From Kribbella capetownensis (GTDB lineage: Bacteria > Actinomycetota > Actinomycetes > Propionibacteriales > Kribbellaceae): 64,000 nucleotides of DNA. The DNA lies in NCBI RefSeq assembly GCF_004331485.1, contig NZ_SJKD01000019.1:1-64000 (forward strand). The letters are read 5' to 3'. The notes beneath the pieces were generated by a model. The model was not told where the DNA came from and searched no databases. It worked only from the letters and a program-made list of their open reading frames with translations. A program made the translations under genes and the position numbers. Shown here in pieces: positions 23,636-32,375 of this stretch. Numbering within the stretch: the stretch's first letter is position 1; the number at the start of each line of letters is the position of its first letter.

Positions 23636-24688
23636 ATGACTCCTCCGATTCCGCTGTCTGAGTGGGCCGAGCAGAACGGCATCCCGCGCCGTACGGCGTA
23701 CAACTGGGCCAAGAACGGGACGCTCCCGGTTCCGTTCCACCGAAGCATCACAGGGCGGATCACGGTCCTGGTCGACGACGAGGACCAGGCCGATGCCGAC
23801 CGGCTGCACCCGTTCAGCCAGGCGTACGCCGAGGCACTGAATCTGCCCGCCAGCGTCTACACCGGCGCCAACTACTACTCGCAGGTGCTCGAGGCGTGGG
23901 GACGCAACCTGTACGACACCGTCGATCTCGAGCTGCGCCCGGCCGTGCTGCACCTGGCGCTCCCGGCGGCCTGCAACCGGCCGAAGCGGGACGTGTTCTT
24001 CCGGCTGGCCGACTGGCTCGGCCGGATCGAGCCGGCGGCCTGGTTCGCCGACACCGGTTTTCTGCGGGCCGCCTGGATGCTGCGGGACCGGCCGGTCATC
24101 AAGGACGCCGACAGCTTCCTGCGCGGCTGGCCGACTGGTGCGCACTCGTTCAAGTGGCGCGACGAGCTGGACCGGGTGGTGGAGGAGTACGCCGAGCAGA
24201 ACGCAGCGAGTCCCGACGACGAGGAGCCTGCGCTGGAGCTGGTCGCCGAGTACGGCCTGATCGCGCTGGACAACTCCGGGTTCGTCTGGCGCCGCGAGTC
24301 GATGCGCAACGCCATGGAGCCGCTGGCCCGGGAACGCGCCGGCGACAAGACCGTGAAGGTCCTCGGCCCGGATCGGGGCGACCTGTGGGACCTGAAGGCC
24401 CTGCTCAACGAGCCGATGTACACAGCGGTCCGTCCGGCTGCCCGCGCGACCGCGCGCCTGCTGTGTGCTCAGACCGGCGTGGCTCCGGACGACCCCGCCC
24501 CGGCCGATGGGCATCCGATCTACGAACTCGCCTACCCGGCGTGCAAGGCCGCCGTCCGGGCCGCGATCGCACCCCTGGTGCACTCGTCGCACGTGCGAGA
24601 GATGGACGCGTTCCGGCTGATCGCGCTGGGCAAACCGTTCCCCGAGCTGCCGACCTGGCTGCGGCCGGCCGAGCAGGACATCTCATGA
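23636..24688 (+). CDS. HTH-containing protein of unknown function
   Basis: 350 aa from ATG 23636. Residues 4-35 (IPLSEWAEQNGIPRRTAYNW) read as a recombinase/excisionase-like HTH, followed by a small strand. The rest is helical and Ala/Leu-rich with aromatic clusters (YYSQVLEAWGRNLYDTVDLE, FLRAAWMLRDRPVIKDADSF). The large domain is not recognised. The stop overlaps the DUF4326 gene by ATGA. Confidence 0.6.
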   Translation: MTPPIPLSEWAEQNGIPRRTAYNWAKNGTLPVPFHRSITGRITVLVDDEDQADADRLHPFSQAYAEALNLPASVYTGANYYSQVLEAWGRNLYDTVDLELRPAVLHLALPAACNRPKRDVFFRLADWLGRIEPAAWFADTGFLRAAWMLRDRPVIKDADSFLRGWPTGAHSFKWRDELDRVVEEYAEQNAASPDDEEPALELVAEYGLIALDNSGFVWRRESMRNAMEPLARERAGDKTVKVLGPDRGDLWDLKALLNEPMYTAVRPAARATARLLCAQTGVAPDDPAPADGHPIYELAYPACKAAVRAAIAPLVHSSHVREMDAFRLIALGKPFPELPTWLRPAEQDIS

Positions 24689-24990
24689 CTGCGACGGCAT
24701 CGGATCACCGGGTGAGGCTGTCCCGGGTAGCCGGTGCCCGGCTCCCGGCCGATGCCGCGTCGGTCGCCTGGCCGACGAAGTGGCACAACCCGCACAAGCC
24801 CGCTCGGCGGTCGCCGGAGGCAAACGCGGCCGCCGTCGCGGCGTACCGCGGGCACCTGCGCGAGCATCCCGAATTGGTCGCGGCCGCCAGGGTCGAGCTG
24901 GCCGGCAAACGGCTGGCGTGCTGGTGCCCGCTCGAGCTGCCGTGCCACGCCGACGTCTTGGCCGAGGTCCGCGACGGCCTCGACCCCTGA
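24685..24990 (+). CDS. DUF4326 domain protein
   Basis: 101 aa. LPADAASVAWPTKWHNPHKP, then a helical middle and KRLACWCPLELPCHADVLAE, match DUF4326 with its CWC...PCHADVL core. The family is frequent on phages and plasmids; function unknown. Translationally coupled to the preceding HTH protein. Confidence 0.8.
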   Translation: MTATASDHRVRLSRVAGARLPADAASVAWPTKWHNPHKPARRSPEANAAAVAAYRGHLREHPELVAAARVELAGKRLACWCPLELPCHADVLAEVRDGLDP

Positions 24991-25100
24991 CCCGTCGTCC
25001 GGACTGTCGGTCCGGTGCGACACCGTGAACGATGAAGCAAGGCGGCCGGGACCGCCAGTAACGGCCCCGGCCTCTCGACAACACTACGAGAGGACCACCG

Positions 25101-25457
25101 ATGAGCAGTGATGAAGAGCTGGTGAAGCTGGCTGACGACGTCTACGAGTGCGTGCGGGCTCTGAACCACGGCACGTTCCGGACGACGCCGGCGCCGCTGG
25201 TGTATTCGCTGACCGGCAATCTGAAGGCGGCCGGGTGGGGACTCGCCCAGCTCGCCGAGCAGCTCGGCGCCGGCCTGCGCCGGTCCCTGGACGAGTACAA
25301 CGTGTACGACAACAACCGAGACCCGGCCGCCAGCGTCGACCAGGCTCAGGCGCACCTGGAGCGCGCCGCCCAGCTCGCCCGCGAGCTGGCACAGGCCTTC
25401 GAGAACGCACAGGCCGCGATCAACCAGCAGGGCTACAACACGGAGGATAAGGCGTGA
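25101..25457 (+). CDS. Small helical protein, first of a four-gene unit
   Basis: 118 aa, preceded by GAGAGGACCACCG. Long helices (GLAQLAEQLGAGLRRSLDEY, AHLERAAQLARELAQAFENA) and a Gln/Asn tail. Unrecognised. The next three genes follow with GTGA or ATGA overlaps, so all four are co-translated. Confidence 0.7.
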   Translation: MSSDEELVKLADDVYECVRALNHGTFRTTPAPLVYSLTGNLKAAGWGLAQLAEQLGAGLRRSLDEYNVYDNNRDPAASVDQAQAHLERAAQLARELAQAFENAQAAINQQGYNTEDKA

Positions 25458-25690
25458 GCGAGCTACCGACCTGGAACGAGATCGCCGGGCACGCGTTGGC
25501 CTCATTGAACGAGGCCCGGCTCGGGCTCAGCAACGCCCGAGACTGGATGAACTCCGACTGGTCCGACGGGCACGGACCAGCCGACCACGAGAAGCGGCAC
25601 GAGGCCGCCCAGCTGATCCGCGAAGCGAAGCAGCTCATCGAGCAGGCGAAGGACGCCCTTCGCGCAAGCGCGGAGCGGGTGGCCCGATGA
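25454..25690 (+). CDS. Small helical protein, second of the unit
   Basis: 78 aa from GTG 25454. Begins MSELPTWNEIAGHALASLNE and ends in a charged helix (LIREAKQLIEQAKDALRASA). Unknown function. Overlaps both neighbours by 4 nt. Confidence 0.6.
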   Translation: MSELPTWNEIAGHALASLNEARLGLSNARDWMNSDWSDGHGPADHEKRHEAAQLIREAKQLIEQAKDALRASAERVAR

Positions 25691-25878
25691 GCCAGGTCAT
25701 CGCCCGCGCCACGTACCGGAATCCGTGGGCCGACGCATACCGCTCCCTGGTGACCGAGCAGCCTGGCCGTGATCACCGCTTCGAGCTGGTGCGTGTCGCG
25801 AGCGCCGTCAGCTGGGACAGCGGAGAACGGCTGACGGAGGACGAGATCCGGGAACGAGTGGAGGTGCTCACGCGATGA
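25687..25878 (+). CDS. 63-residue protein, third of the unit
   Basis: ATGA-coupled. Sequence includes TYRNPWADAYRSLVTEQPGR and an acidic helix LTEDEIRERVEVLTR. Unrecognised. Confidence 0.55.
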   Translation: MSQVIARATYRNPWADAYRSLVTEQPGRDHRFELVRVASAVSWDSGERLTEDEIRERVEVLTR

Positions 25879-26105
25879 CCGGCAACCCCCGCCGTACCGG
25901 GCTGCTCGTGCTTGGAATCTGGATGCTCGGGATCAGCGTGCCGGCGCTGTTCATCCGTGGTCTGCACGGTTGGCAGGTCTGGGGCATCCCCGGCCCGGTG
26001 CTCTACATCGCCGTCATTGTCGGCGGCCTGCTCACACTCGTGCTGGCAGCCCGGGCCCGGCCGTCACGAACGGCCGAGAATCCGGGGACCCCGGAAGGCG
26101 ACTGA
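25875..26105 (+). CDS. Two-helix membrane protein, last of the unit
   Basis: 76 aa, two transmembrane helices (GLLVLGIWMLGISVPALFIR and VLYIAVIVGGLLTLVLAARA) joined by a short Trp/Gly loop, with a polar tail. Terminator follows at 26123. Confidence 0.6.
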   Translation: MTGNPRRTGLLVLGIWMLGISVPALFIRGLHGWQVWGIPGPVLYIAVIVGGLLTLVLAARARPSRTAENPGTPEGD

Positions 26106-26122
26106 CAGACCGTCACCACCGC

Positions 26123-26153
26123 GAGGCCCCCGAACCTCAAGCTCGGGGGCCTC
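26123..26153 (+). terminator. Stem-loop terminator of the four-gene unit
   Basis: GAGGCCCCCGA, a 9-nt loop, TCGGGGGCCTC. Confidence 0.75.
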
Positions 26154-26155
26154 AC

Positions 26156-26463
26156 TGATCAGAGGTCGTCAGATCCCGCCTTGTCTCACCGACGGGCGAG
26201 CAGCTCGCCCTGGAGCAGTTGGCGGCCTTCAGCTTGTTGGCGCGCTGGGTGGATCAGGCCGACATCGAGCAACCGTAACCGAGTGGCTCCCACCGACCGA
26301 CGCCTTCCAAGAGATGCCGCAGCCGTTCACCATGATCGAGGCCGCGTTCTATGCCGATCCCTGGTGTTTGACCAGCGCAGATGGCCAGATCGCCCTGAGT
26401 ACCGTCCAGCGGTACCTGCGCGACAGCGCGGCCAGGTTCGACCGTGGGCATCCATCCCGATGA
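26156..26463 (+). pseudogene. Fragments of lost genes
   Basis: A frame without a start reads TGEQLALEQLAAFSLLARWV, then DQADIEQP and a stop at 26278. A second frame runs to 26463 with FTMIEAAFYADPWCLTSADG and QIALSTVQRYLRDSAARFDR. Both look like coding sequence cut off at the front. Their parent families are not recognised. Confidence 0.35.
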
Positions 26464-26613
26464 TCGGTGAAGACCGAGGGACCTGCGCCAGATCTCGTCC
26501 TGGGTGGCGATCCCCGCGGTCCCGACCTGTTCGTGCGCTAGATCGCGGAGGCGATCAGCGGCAGCCGCGGCACGGTGCGCCGCGCACTCACCGTCACTTG
26601 ACGCCGTACAGCG

Positions 26614-26644
26614 AAGGACCCCGACCGCATTGGTCGGGGTCCTT
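26614..26644. terminator. Perfect 13-bp stem-loop terminator
   Basis: AAGGACCCCGACC, a 5-nt loop, GGTCGGGGTCCTT, 19 nt past the end of the leftward P450 gene. The flanking A and T runs let it work both ways. Confidence 0.75.
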
Positions 26645-26662
26645 CCGCGCAGGGCGCAGAGG

Positions 26663-27901
26663 TCACCAGGTGACGCGCAACTCGGTCAGGCCGCGGAAGA
26701 AGTAGTCCGGGCGCCATTCCGGATCGCCAACGAGCGTGGCTTTGGGGAGTCTGGTGGCCGCGACGCGTGCCGCGGTGCGGATCTCGTAGCGGGCCATCGT
26801 CGCGCCGGGACAAAGGTGGGGACCCTTGCCGAAGGCAACGTGCTGCTTCGCGTTCGGCCGGTCGACGACGAACTGGTCTGCGTTGGGGAACACGTGCTCG
26901 TCGCGGTTCGCGGAGGCGAACATCAGCAGTAACGGTGTGCCGGCCGGGAGGTCGGTGCCACTGATGGTGACGGGCTTGGTGGTGACGCGCATCAGGCCGC
27001 GGTGCGGCGCCTCGAACCGGAGCGCCTCCTCGGCGATGTGCTCGGCTTCCCGGGGATCGGTGGCACGCTCCCACAGGCCGGGGTGGCGAAGCATGAGGTG
27101 CAGCGTGGACAAGATGCCGTTGCGGGTCGTGTCGTACCCGGCGACCCAGTGCAGCAGCATCGCGTACAGCAGCTCGTTGTCCTGCAGCGGTTCGGCTTCC
27201 CCACCTTCGCCGGCGGCGAAGGTGGAGAACACGTCGTCGGTGGGCGACGTACGGCGCTGGTCGCGCCACTCCAACGCGAACGCCTGGTAGTCGTGCAGCT
27301 GGCGCGCGGCCTGCAGCTTCTGTTCAACCGGCACTGTCGGGGTCAGGATGGCGGCCATCGAGTGGGCCCAGATCTCGTACCGGTCGTGGTAGTCCTCCGG
27401 TACGCCGAGCAGCATGCTTGTTGCCCGGCTCACCAACGGGTGGGCATACGCCGCAAGCAGGTCCGCCTGGCCGTCGCCGGCGATCCGGTCCAGCAGGGCG
27501 TTGGCGTGCTGTTCGACGTCGGCCGCCAGCGCACTCACGCGGGGACCGCGGTAGGCGCGCTGGATCGTTGTACGCATCCGTTCGTGGCGGGTGCCGTCGA
27601 CCTCGACGCCGCTGGCGACGTCGGGATCCGTCGCGAACTCCGGCAGCGCCGCGATCACCTCCGGCACGTTGGACGCGACCGGAACCGGCAGCGAGCCGAC
27701 CGACGAGTACGTCTCTGGATCGGACGCGATCCGCTCGATGTCGTCGTACCGCGTCACCAGCTGCACACCACCGAGCGTCTGGTTCGGGGCGACAGGGAAC
27801 CGTTCGCGCATCTGCGCGAACAGCGGGTACGGATCATTGCGGTGTGCTTGGAAGGGGTCGAACTCCGGGCAGCCCACGGCGGGCATAGCAGCGTCGCTCA
27901 C
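26663..27901 (-). CDS. Cytochrome P450
   Basis: 412 aa, full bacterial P450 length. Hallmarks in order: I-helix AGYDTTRNG, the EALRFE K-helix (ExxR), and the heme-binding loop AFGKGPHLCPGA with the Cys ligand. The N-terminus has DPFQAHRNDPYPLFAQMRER. The usual oxygen-activation A-G-x-D/E-T motif is present as AGYDT. Substrate unknown; no ferredoxin or biosynthetic genes lie beside it, so it is likely cargo. Confidence 0.9.
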   Translation of the reverse strand: MSDAAMPAVGCPEFDPFQAHRNDPYPLFAQMRERFPVAPNQTLGGVQLVTRYDDIERIASDPETYSSVGSLPVPVASNVPEVIAALPEFATDPDVASGVEVDGTRHERMRTTIQRAYRGPRVSALAADVEQHANALLDRIAGDGQADLLAAYAHPLVSRATSMLLGVPEDYHDRYEIWAHSMAAILTPTVPVEQKLQAARQLHDYQAFALEWRDQRRTSPTDDVFSTFAAGEGGEAEPLQDNELLYAMLLHWVAGYDTTRNGILSTLHLMLRHPGLWERATDPREAEHIAEEALRFEAPHRGLMRVTTKPVTISGTDLPAGTPLLLMFASANRDEHVFPNADQFVVDRPNAKQHVAFGKGPHLCPGATMARYEIRTAARVAATRLPKATLVGDPEWRPDYFFRGLTELRVTW

Positions 27902-28214
27902 TGCGCTCCTCCACAGATGACGATCGCCCTCCGACGCGCCCCGCTGGCAACTCAGGTCGCCGCCCGACCGAAGGGAATTGCCAGCCTACGCTCCGCACAC
28001 GCCGCCGAGCCATCAGTCACCCGTGGCGCGGCTGACGGGAACCAACCAGGTGCTCCGCCCTAGCCCCCCCGGCACCGGCGGGTCCGTGAAGCAGCGGTCA
28101 CACAGAAGCGGTCGGACTGTCGACGTACCCCTGCCGGGAGTGTGTGCGCCTGCCGGGAGTGTGATTCTGCCGGCATCACAGCTGTTGTCTGTGTCGCGTG
28201 GCAGGCTGGCACAC
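27902..28214. other. Divergent intergenic region between P450 and SRAP genes
   Basis: No gene. It contains a direct repeat CTGCCGGGAGTGTG at 28131-28144 and 28150-28163 with a partial third unit at 28168, period 19, a possible operator for the SRAP gene 50-80 nt downstream. Confidence 0.4.
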
Positions 28215-28967
28215 ATGTGCGGTCGATACGTCTCGGTGGCCAGCCGGGCCGAGCTTCTGGAGCGGTTCGTCGTCGACGAGAACAGCGCCGATGAGCTGCG
28301 TGGCCAGGATTTCAACGTGACACCGACCAAGGACAATCCGGTGGTGATCGCCCGTGTCCCACAGGACGCCGGCGAGAACGCAGAACCGGCGCGCGAGCTC
28401 CGCGCCTTCCGCTGGGGATTGCTTCCGTTCTGGTCGAAGAGCATCCAGTCCGGCGCGAAGATGATCAACGCCCGGGCGGAGACCGTCCACGAGAAGCCGG
28501 CCTACCGGCGCGCCTTCAAGTCGCAGCGGGCGCTGATCCCGGTCGACGCCTTCTACGAGTGGCTCGAGACCGACGAGGTCGGAAAGGCCGGCAAAAAGCT
28601 GAAGCAGCCATTCGTGCTACGCCCGGCGGACAGGTCGACGACGCTGGCGCTGGCCGGGTTGTACGAGGTCTGGTACGACAAGTCGCTGCCCGATGACGAC
28701 CCGAACCGGGTCGTGCCGACGTACACGATCATCACGACCACTGCGACCGACAGCGTTGGCCGGATCCACGACCGGATGCCCATGGCAATCGCCCCCGAGC
28801 ACTGGGCCGAGTGGCTCGACCCCCGCAACCACGACGTCGACCAGCTACGGAGCTTCATGGCGCCGCCGGTCGACGGCAGTCTCGACATGTACGCCGTGTC
28901 GAAGGCCGTGAACAACGTGAAGAACAACGGACCTGGCCTGCTGGAGCCTGTTCCCGCCGAAGGCTGA
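28215..28967 (+). CDS. SRAP/HMCES family protein (YedK-like)
   Basis: 250 aa beginning MCGRYV; after removal of Met the catalytic Cys2 is exposed, as required to form a covalent link with abasic sites in single-stranded DNA. Other hallmarks: FRWGLLPFWSK, MINARAETVHEKPAYRRAFK, LIPVDAFYEWL, and IHDRMPMAI with its catalytic His. The protein shields abasic sites in ssDNA. On a conjugative element it could protect incoming single strands. Earlier in-frame starts are rejected because MCGR must be N-terminal. Confidence 0.92.
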   Translation: MCGRYVSVASRAELLERFVVDENSADELRGQDFNVTPTKDNPVVIARVPQDAGENAEPARELRAFRWGLLPFWSKSIQSGAKMINARAETVHEKPAYRRAFKSQRALIPVDAFYEWLETDEVGKAGKKLKQPFVLRPADRSTTLALAGLYEVWYDKSLPDDDPNRVVPTYTIITTTATDSVGRIHDRMPMAIAPEHWAEWLDPRNHDVDQLRSFMAPPVDGSLDMYAVSKAVNNVKNNGPGLLEPVPAEG

Positions 28968-29190
28968 CCGGTGTCGTCCTCCCGCGCTGGTGGCTAGAAG
29001 CACCTGTATCTTTTGCGCGGTTTCGCGTATCTGACAGATGAGGAGCAGCCTCGGGCGTGGGCTGGGGGACCTCGGGCCCTGATCGGACAGCCAGAGGGGG
29101 CGAGGGGGACATGTATCTGACAACGTCCCCCGCGATCTCTGGGCTCGACCGGCCATGCGGTCCTGGACAGCCTGCGGCGATGAAGGCACC

Positions 29191-31080
29191 GTGAGTGGGG
29201 AGCGGCTTTCGCTCGGGGCATTCACAGGGGGACTGGTGTCAAACGAGCGGGGCAGGCGTGTCCTCGGGGTCACACCCAAGATGATGCCGCTGGTGCTGCA
29301 GGCGACCGTGGCCGTGGCGGCTGCGTTGCTCGGTGCGGTGGCGCTGTATCTCTTGCTCGCCTGGCTGCTTGAGCTACCCCGTCGACCGCAAGCCGACCAG
29401 GTCGATCAACAGAAACTGTTGGCGGACATGGTCAAGATCGCCCTCGGGCTGGCGGCCGGAGTCGGGGCCGCGGTCGCCCTGATCGTTGGTTACCGCCGCG
29501 CCCGTGTGGAGGAGTCTGCCAGTCACCGCGACGACCAGCGGCTCTTCAGCAGCCGCTACCAAGACGCCGCGGATCTCATCGGCCATGACAAGGCCGCCGT
29601 TCGACTTGCCGGCATCTACGCTATGTCGCGCCTTGCTGATGTCTGGGAAGACCAGCGGCAGCAATGCATCGACGTGCTCTGCGCCTACCTTCGGCTGCCC
29701 TACGACCCCGACCCGCAGAAAGGCGAGCCCGGCGAGCGAGAGGTCCGCCTCACCGTCATCCGACTCATCACCGCACACCTGCGACCCGGCACGACAACCT
29801 CCTGGTCTGGGTACCACCTCGACTTCACCGGGGCCGTCTTCGACGGTGGCGACTTCGGCGGCGCCGAGTTCTCCGGCGGCACCGTCACCTTCAATGACAC
29901 CGAGTTCTCCGGCGGCACCGTCCACTTCAACGGCGCAACGTTCTCCGGCGGCACCGTCACCTTCCACGGCGCCAAGTTCTCCGGCGACGCCGTCGATTTC
30001 CACGGCGCCACGTTCTCCGGCGGCGACGTTGTCTTCGGCGGCGCCGAGTTCTCTGACGGCACCGTTGTCTTCGGCCAGGCCAAGTTCTCCGGCAGTACCG
30101 TCACCTTCAGCGGTGCCAAGTTCTCCGGCGGCACCGTCACCTTCCACCGCGCCGCGTTCTCCGACGGCACCGTTGTCTTCGGCCAGGCCAAGTTCTCCGG
30201 CAGTACCGTCACCTTCGGCGGCGTCGAGTTCTCCGGCGGCACCGTCTACCTCGGCGGCACCGAGTTCTCCGGCGGCACCGTCGACTTCGTCATGGCCAAG
30301 TTTTCCGGCGGCACCGTCGACCTCCACGGCGCCAAGTTCTCCGGCAGCACCGTCACCTTCCACCGCACCACGTTCTCCGACGGCACCGTTGTCTTCAACG
30401 GCGCCAAGTTCTCCGACGGCACCGTCACCTTCGGCGGCGTCGAGTTCTCCGGCGGCACCGTTGTCTTCAACGGCGCCAAGTTCTCCGGCGGCACCGTCCA
30501 CTTCGTCATGGCCAAGTTCTCCGGCGGCACCGTCGACTTCCACGGCACCGAGTTCTCCGGCGGCACCGTCGACTTCAGCGTGGCCGAGTTCTCCGGCGGC
30601 ATCGTCACCTTCGGCGGCGCCAAGTTCTCCAGAGGCACCGTCGCCTTCAACGGCGCCAAGTTCTCCGGCGGCACCGTCCACTTCAGCATGGCCAAGTTCT
30701 CCAGCGGTAGCGACATCGTCAGCCGTGGCGGTGACGAAACCAGCAGCCGAGGCGGCGCTGACTTCTCCGGCGGCATCGTCGCCTTCAACACCGCCGAGTT
30801 CTCCGGCGGCATCGTCGCCTTCAACACCGCCGAGTTCTCCGGCGGCATCGTCACCTTCAACGCCGCCAAGTTCTCCGGCGGGACCGTCACCTTCAACGCC
30901 GCCGAGTTCTCCGGCGGCATCGTCACCTTCGGCGACGCCGACTTCTCCGGCGGCACCGTGGACTTGGCCGACACGATGGTCAGGAGCACTAAGGTGCTAC
31001 GCGATCTTCCGGACGGTCCCGTCTCCGGCCTGCGGGTTCCAGAGGATCGGGGATCCGCTCAATCATCTGCGGAGCCGTAG
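29191..31080 (+). CDS. Membrane protein with about 30 twelve-residue repeats
   Basis: About 629 aa from GTG 29191 (GAAGG upstream); GTG 29236 and ATG 29155 are alternatives. Two membrane helices near the N-terminus (AVAAALLGAVALYLLLAWLL; ALGLAAGVGAAVALIVGYRR) precede a helical linker (YQDAADLIGHDKAAVRLAGI, YAMSRLADVWED) like those of actinobacterial pentapeptide-repeat membrane proteins. The C-terminus is about 30 repeats of [EK]FSGGTVTFNGA, likely a stacked beta-solenoid projecting from the membrane. One irregular unit (SGSDIVSRGGDETSSRGG) interrupts near residue 520. Function unknown. Confidence 0.75.
   Translation: MSGERLSLGAFTGGLVSNERGRRVLGVTPKMMPLVLQATVAVAAALLGAVALYLLLAWLLELPRRPQADQVDQQKLLADMVKIALGLAAGVGAAVALIVGYRRARVEESASHRDDQRLFSSRYQDAADLIGHDKAAVRLAGIYAMSRLADVWEDQRQQCIDVLCAYLRLPYDPDPQKGEPGEREVRLTVIRLITAHLRPGTTTSWSGYHLDFTGAVFDGGDFGGAEFSGGTVTFNDTEFSGGTVHFNGATFSGGTVTFHGAKFSGDAVDFHGATFSGGDVVFGGAEFSDGTVVFGQAKFSGSTVTFSGAKFSGGTVTFHRAAFSDGTVVFGQAKFSGSTVTFGGVEFSGGTVYLGGTEFSGGTVDFVMAKFSGGTVDLHGAKFSGSTVTFHRTTFSDGTVVFNGAKFSDGTVTFGGVEFSGGTVVFNGAKFSGGTVHFVMAKFSGGTVDFHGTEFSGGTVDFSVAEFSGGIVTFGGAKFSRGTVAFNGAKFSGGTVHFSMAKFSSGSDIVSRGGDETSSRGGADFSGGIVAFNTAEFSGGIVAFNTAEFSGGIVTFNAAKFSGGTVTFNAAEFSGGIVTFGDADFSGGTVDLADTMVRSTKVLRDLPDGPVSGLRVPEDRGSAQSSAEP
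29869..30970 (+). repeat. 36-bp coding repeat array with higher-order units
   Basis: About 30 near-identical 36-bp units. A block at 30052 recurs at 30160, exactly three units (108 bp) later, showing recent duplication inside the array. The unit lacks stops in other frames, which explains long antisense and shifted open frames here. Confidence 0.85.
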
Positions 31081-31179
31081 GACCGGGCTGGATTGGATGT
31101 CCGGCCGATCGGTTCGCCAGCGCCCTTTGTGCGACTGCTACACAGCTCACGACGTCGCGATCCGGATCGCGCACGACTC

Positions 31180-32154
31180 CTACTGGTGCTGGCCGCACAT
31201 CCAGTGCTCGCCGCGGCGAGTCCAGCCCCGGCCAGCAAGCCACAGCACGACCGCGTCGGATTCGTACTTCGCGTCGACGGCCGCGAGCTCGCCGCCGAGC
31301 ATGACGGTCGAGCCGCACATATCGCACATGATGATGCGAGCCTGGTGCGGTTGGCACCGTTCGCAGTGCCAACGCTCGACGACGGCCGTGGCGGGCTGGG
31401 CAGGATCCGGCAACAGCCAGACGGTTTCGAGGCCTTCGCGGTGCAGCTGCAGTTCGTGCTTGCTCGAGGGACGGTGCCGGCACGTCGGGCAAGCCCTCGC
31501 GTGTGGTGGCGTAGGTACCGGCAGCGGTTCGTTCGCCGTACCGTGAGTGCCTGCGGCCTCTGGTAGCTCGAGGGGAGCTGCGGCTACGCGCAGCGCGGGC
31601 GAGCTCAGTTCGGGGACGTACTTGTAGATGGTGGCACGGCTGACGCCGAGCAGCCGCGCGATCGAGGACACCGTGTTGTCGGGGTTACCGAGCAGGTCCC
31701 GGGCGTGCTGGACCTGTTCTGTGGTCATCGCCGGCGGCCGGCCGAGGCGCGCGCCGCGGGCGCGGGCGGCGTCGAGGCCTTCGCGGGTGCCCTGGACGAT
31801 CATCTCGCGTATGAACTCGCCGAGGGCCGCGAAGACGTGGAAGACCAGCCGGCCGCCGGGCGTGGTGGTGTCGAGTGCCTCGTGCAACGACTTGAAGCCG
31901 ATCTCGCGCCTGCGGAGGTCACCAACAATGGCGATCAGGTCCTGGAGGTTGCGACCGAGCCGCCACAATTCGGTGACAGTGATGGTGTCGTTGGGCCGGG
32001 CGAACTCGAGGCACTTCCGCAGCTCGGGCCGTTCGGCGTTCTTGCCGCTGAGCTTCTCCTGGAAGATCCGGCTGCATGCGGCCGCGGTCAGGAGGTCGAG
32101 CTGGCGGCCCAGGTTCTGATCGCGAGTGGAGACCCTGGCGTAGCCGAGGAGCAT
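31180..32154 (-). CDS. Serine resolvase/invertase with C-terminal zinc domain
   Basis: 324 aa from ATG 32154, the usual MLLGYARVST start. The catalytic Ser lies in YARVSTRDQN, and the arginines of LWRLGRNLQDL and the region ALGEFIREMI complete the active site. An HTH follows (VSSIARLLGVSRATIYKYVP, near residue 165). Resolvases of this type usually end there; this one adds about 130 residues with Cys pairs (CPTCRH, HCERCQ, CDMCGS, WMCGQHQ), a zinc-ribbon-like module. A dyad matching a crossover site lies about 190 bp upstream. Confidence 0.85.
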   Translation of the reverse strand: MLLGYARVSTRDQNLGRQLDLLTAAACSRIFQEKLSGKNAERPELRKCLEFARPNDTITVTELWRLGRNLQDLIAIVGDLRRREIGFKSLHEALDTTTPGGRLVFHVFAALGEFIREMIVQGTREGLDAARARGARLGRPPAMTTEQVQHARDLLGNPDNTVSSIARLLGVSRATIYKYVPELSSPALRVAAAPLELPEAAGTHGTANEPLPVPTPPHARACPTCRHRPSSKHELQLHREGLETVWLLPDPAQPATAVVERWHCERCQPHQARIIMCDMCGSTVMLGGELAAVDAKYESDAVVLWLAGRGWTRRGEHWMCGQHQ

Positions 32155-32346
32155 GCCACCGCCGATGACACCGAGCGGGTCCGGATCGAGCAGCAGCGCG
32201 GCGCGGTGGTCGAGATCGGTAGCGGTCACACCGCTGACTGTACGAAAAAGGGTAGGCGTGAAGTTGTTGGACACTCCGACTTTGCAACACGTTTTACGAC
32301 AGTCCGGCTGCGGCGCGTCGAGGTCCTGGCCGGCCATCTGTTGGAA

Positions 32347-32375
32347 GTGTTGAGAAACGATCGATTCTCAACACC
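32347..32375. promoter_or_regulatory. Dyad, candidate resolvase site
   Basis: GTGTTGAGAA, 8 nt, TTCTCAACAC: perfect 10-bp arms in a 28-bp dyad, the size of a serine-recombinase crossover site. Its right half is duplicated at 33456-33471. Confidence 0.55.

Noticed and set aside
29374..30681. Long antisense frame of 435 codons with AAGELGAVEGDG-like repeats
   Set aside because: It is the reverse of the 36-bp coding repeat; the repeat has no stops in several frames, and the plus frame has membrane helices and natural composition.
29869..30970. 36-bp repeats as a CRISPR array
   Set aside because: Repeats are contiguous without spacers, stay in frame and vary as protein-coding units.
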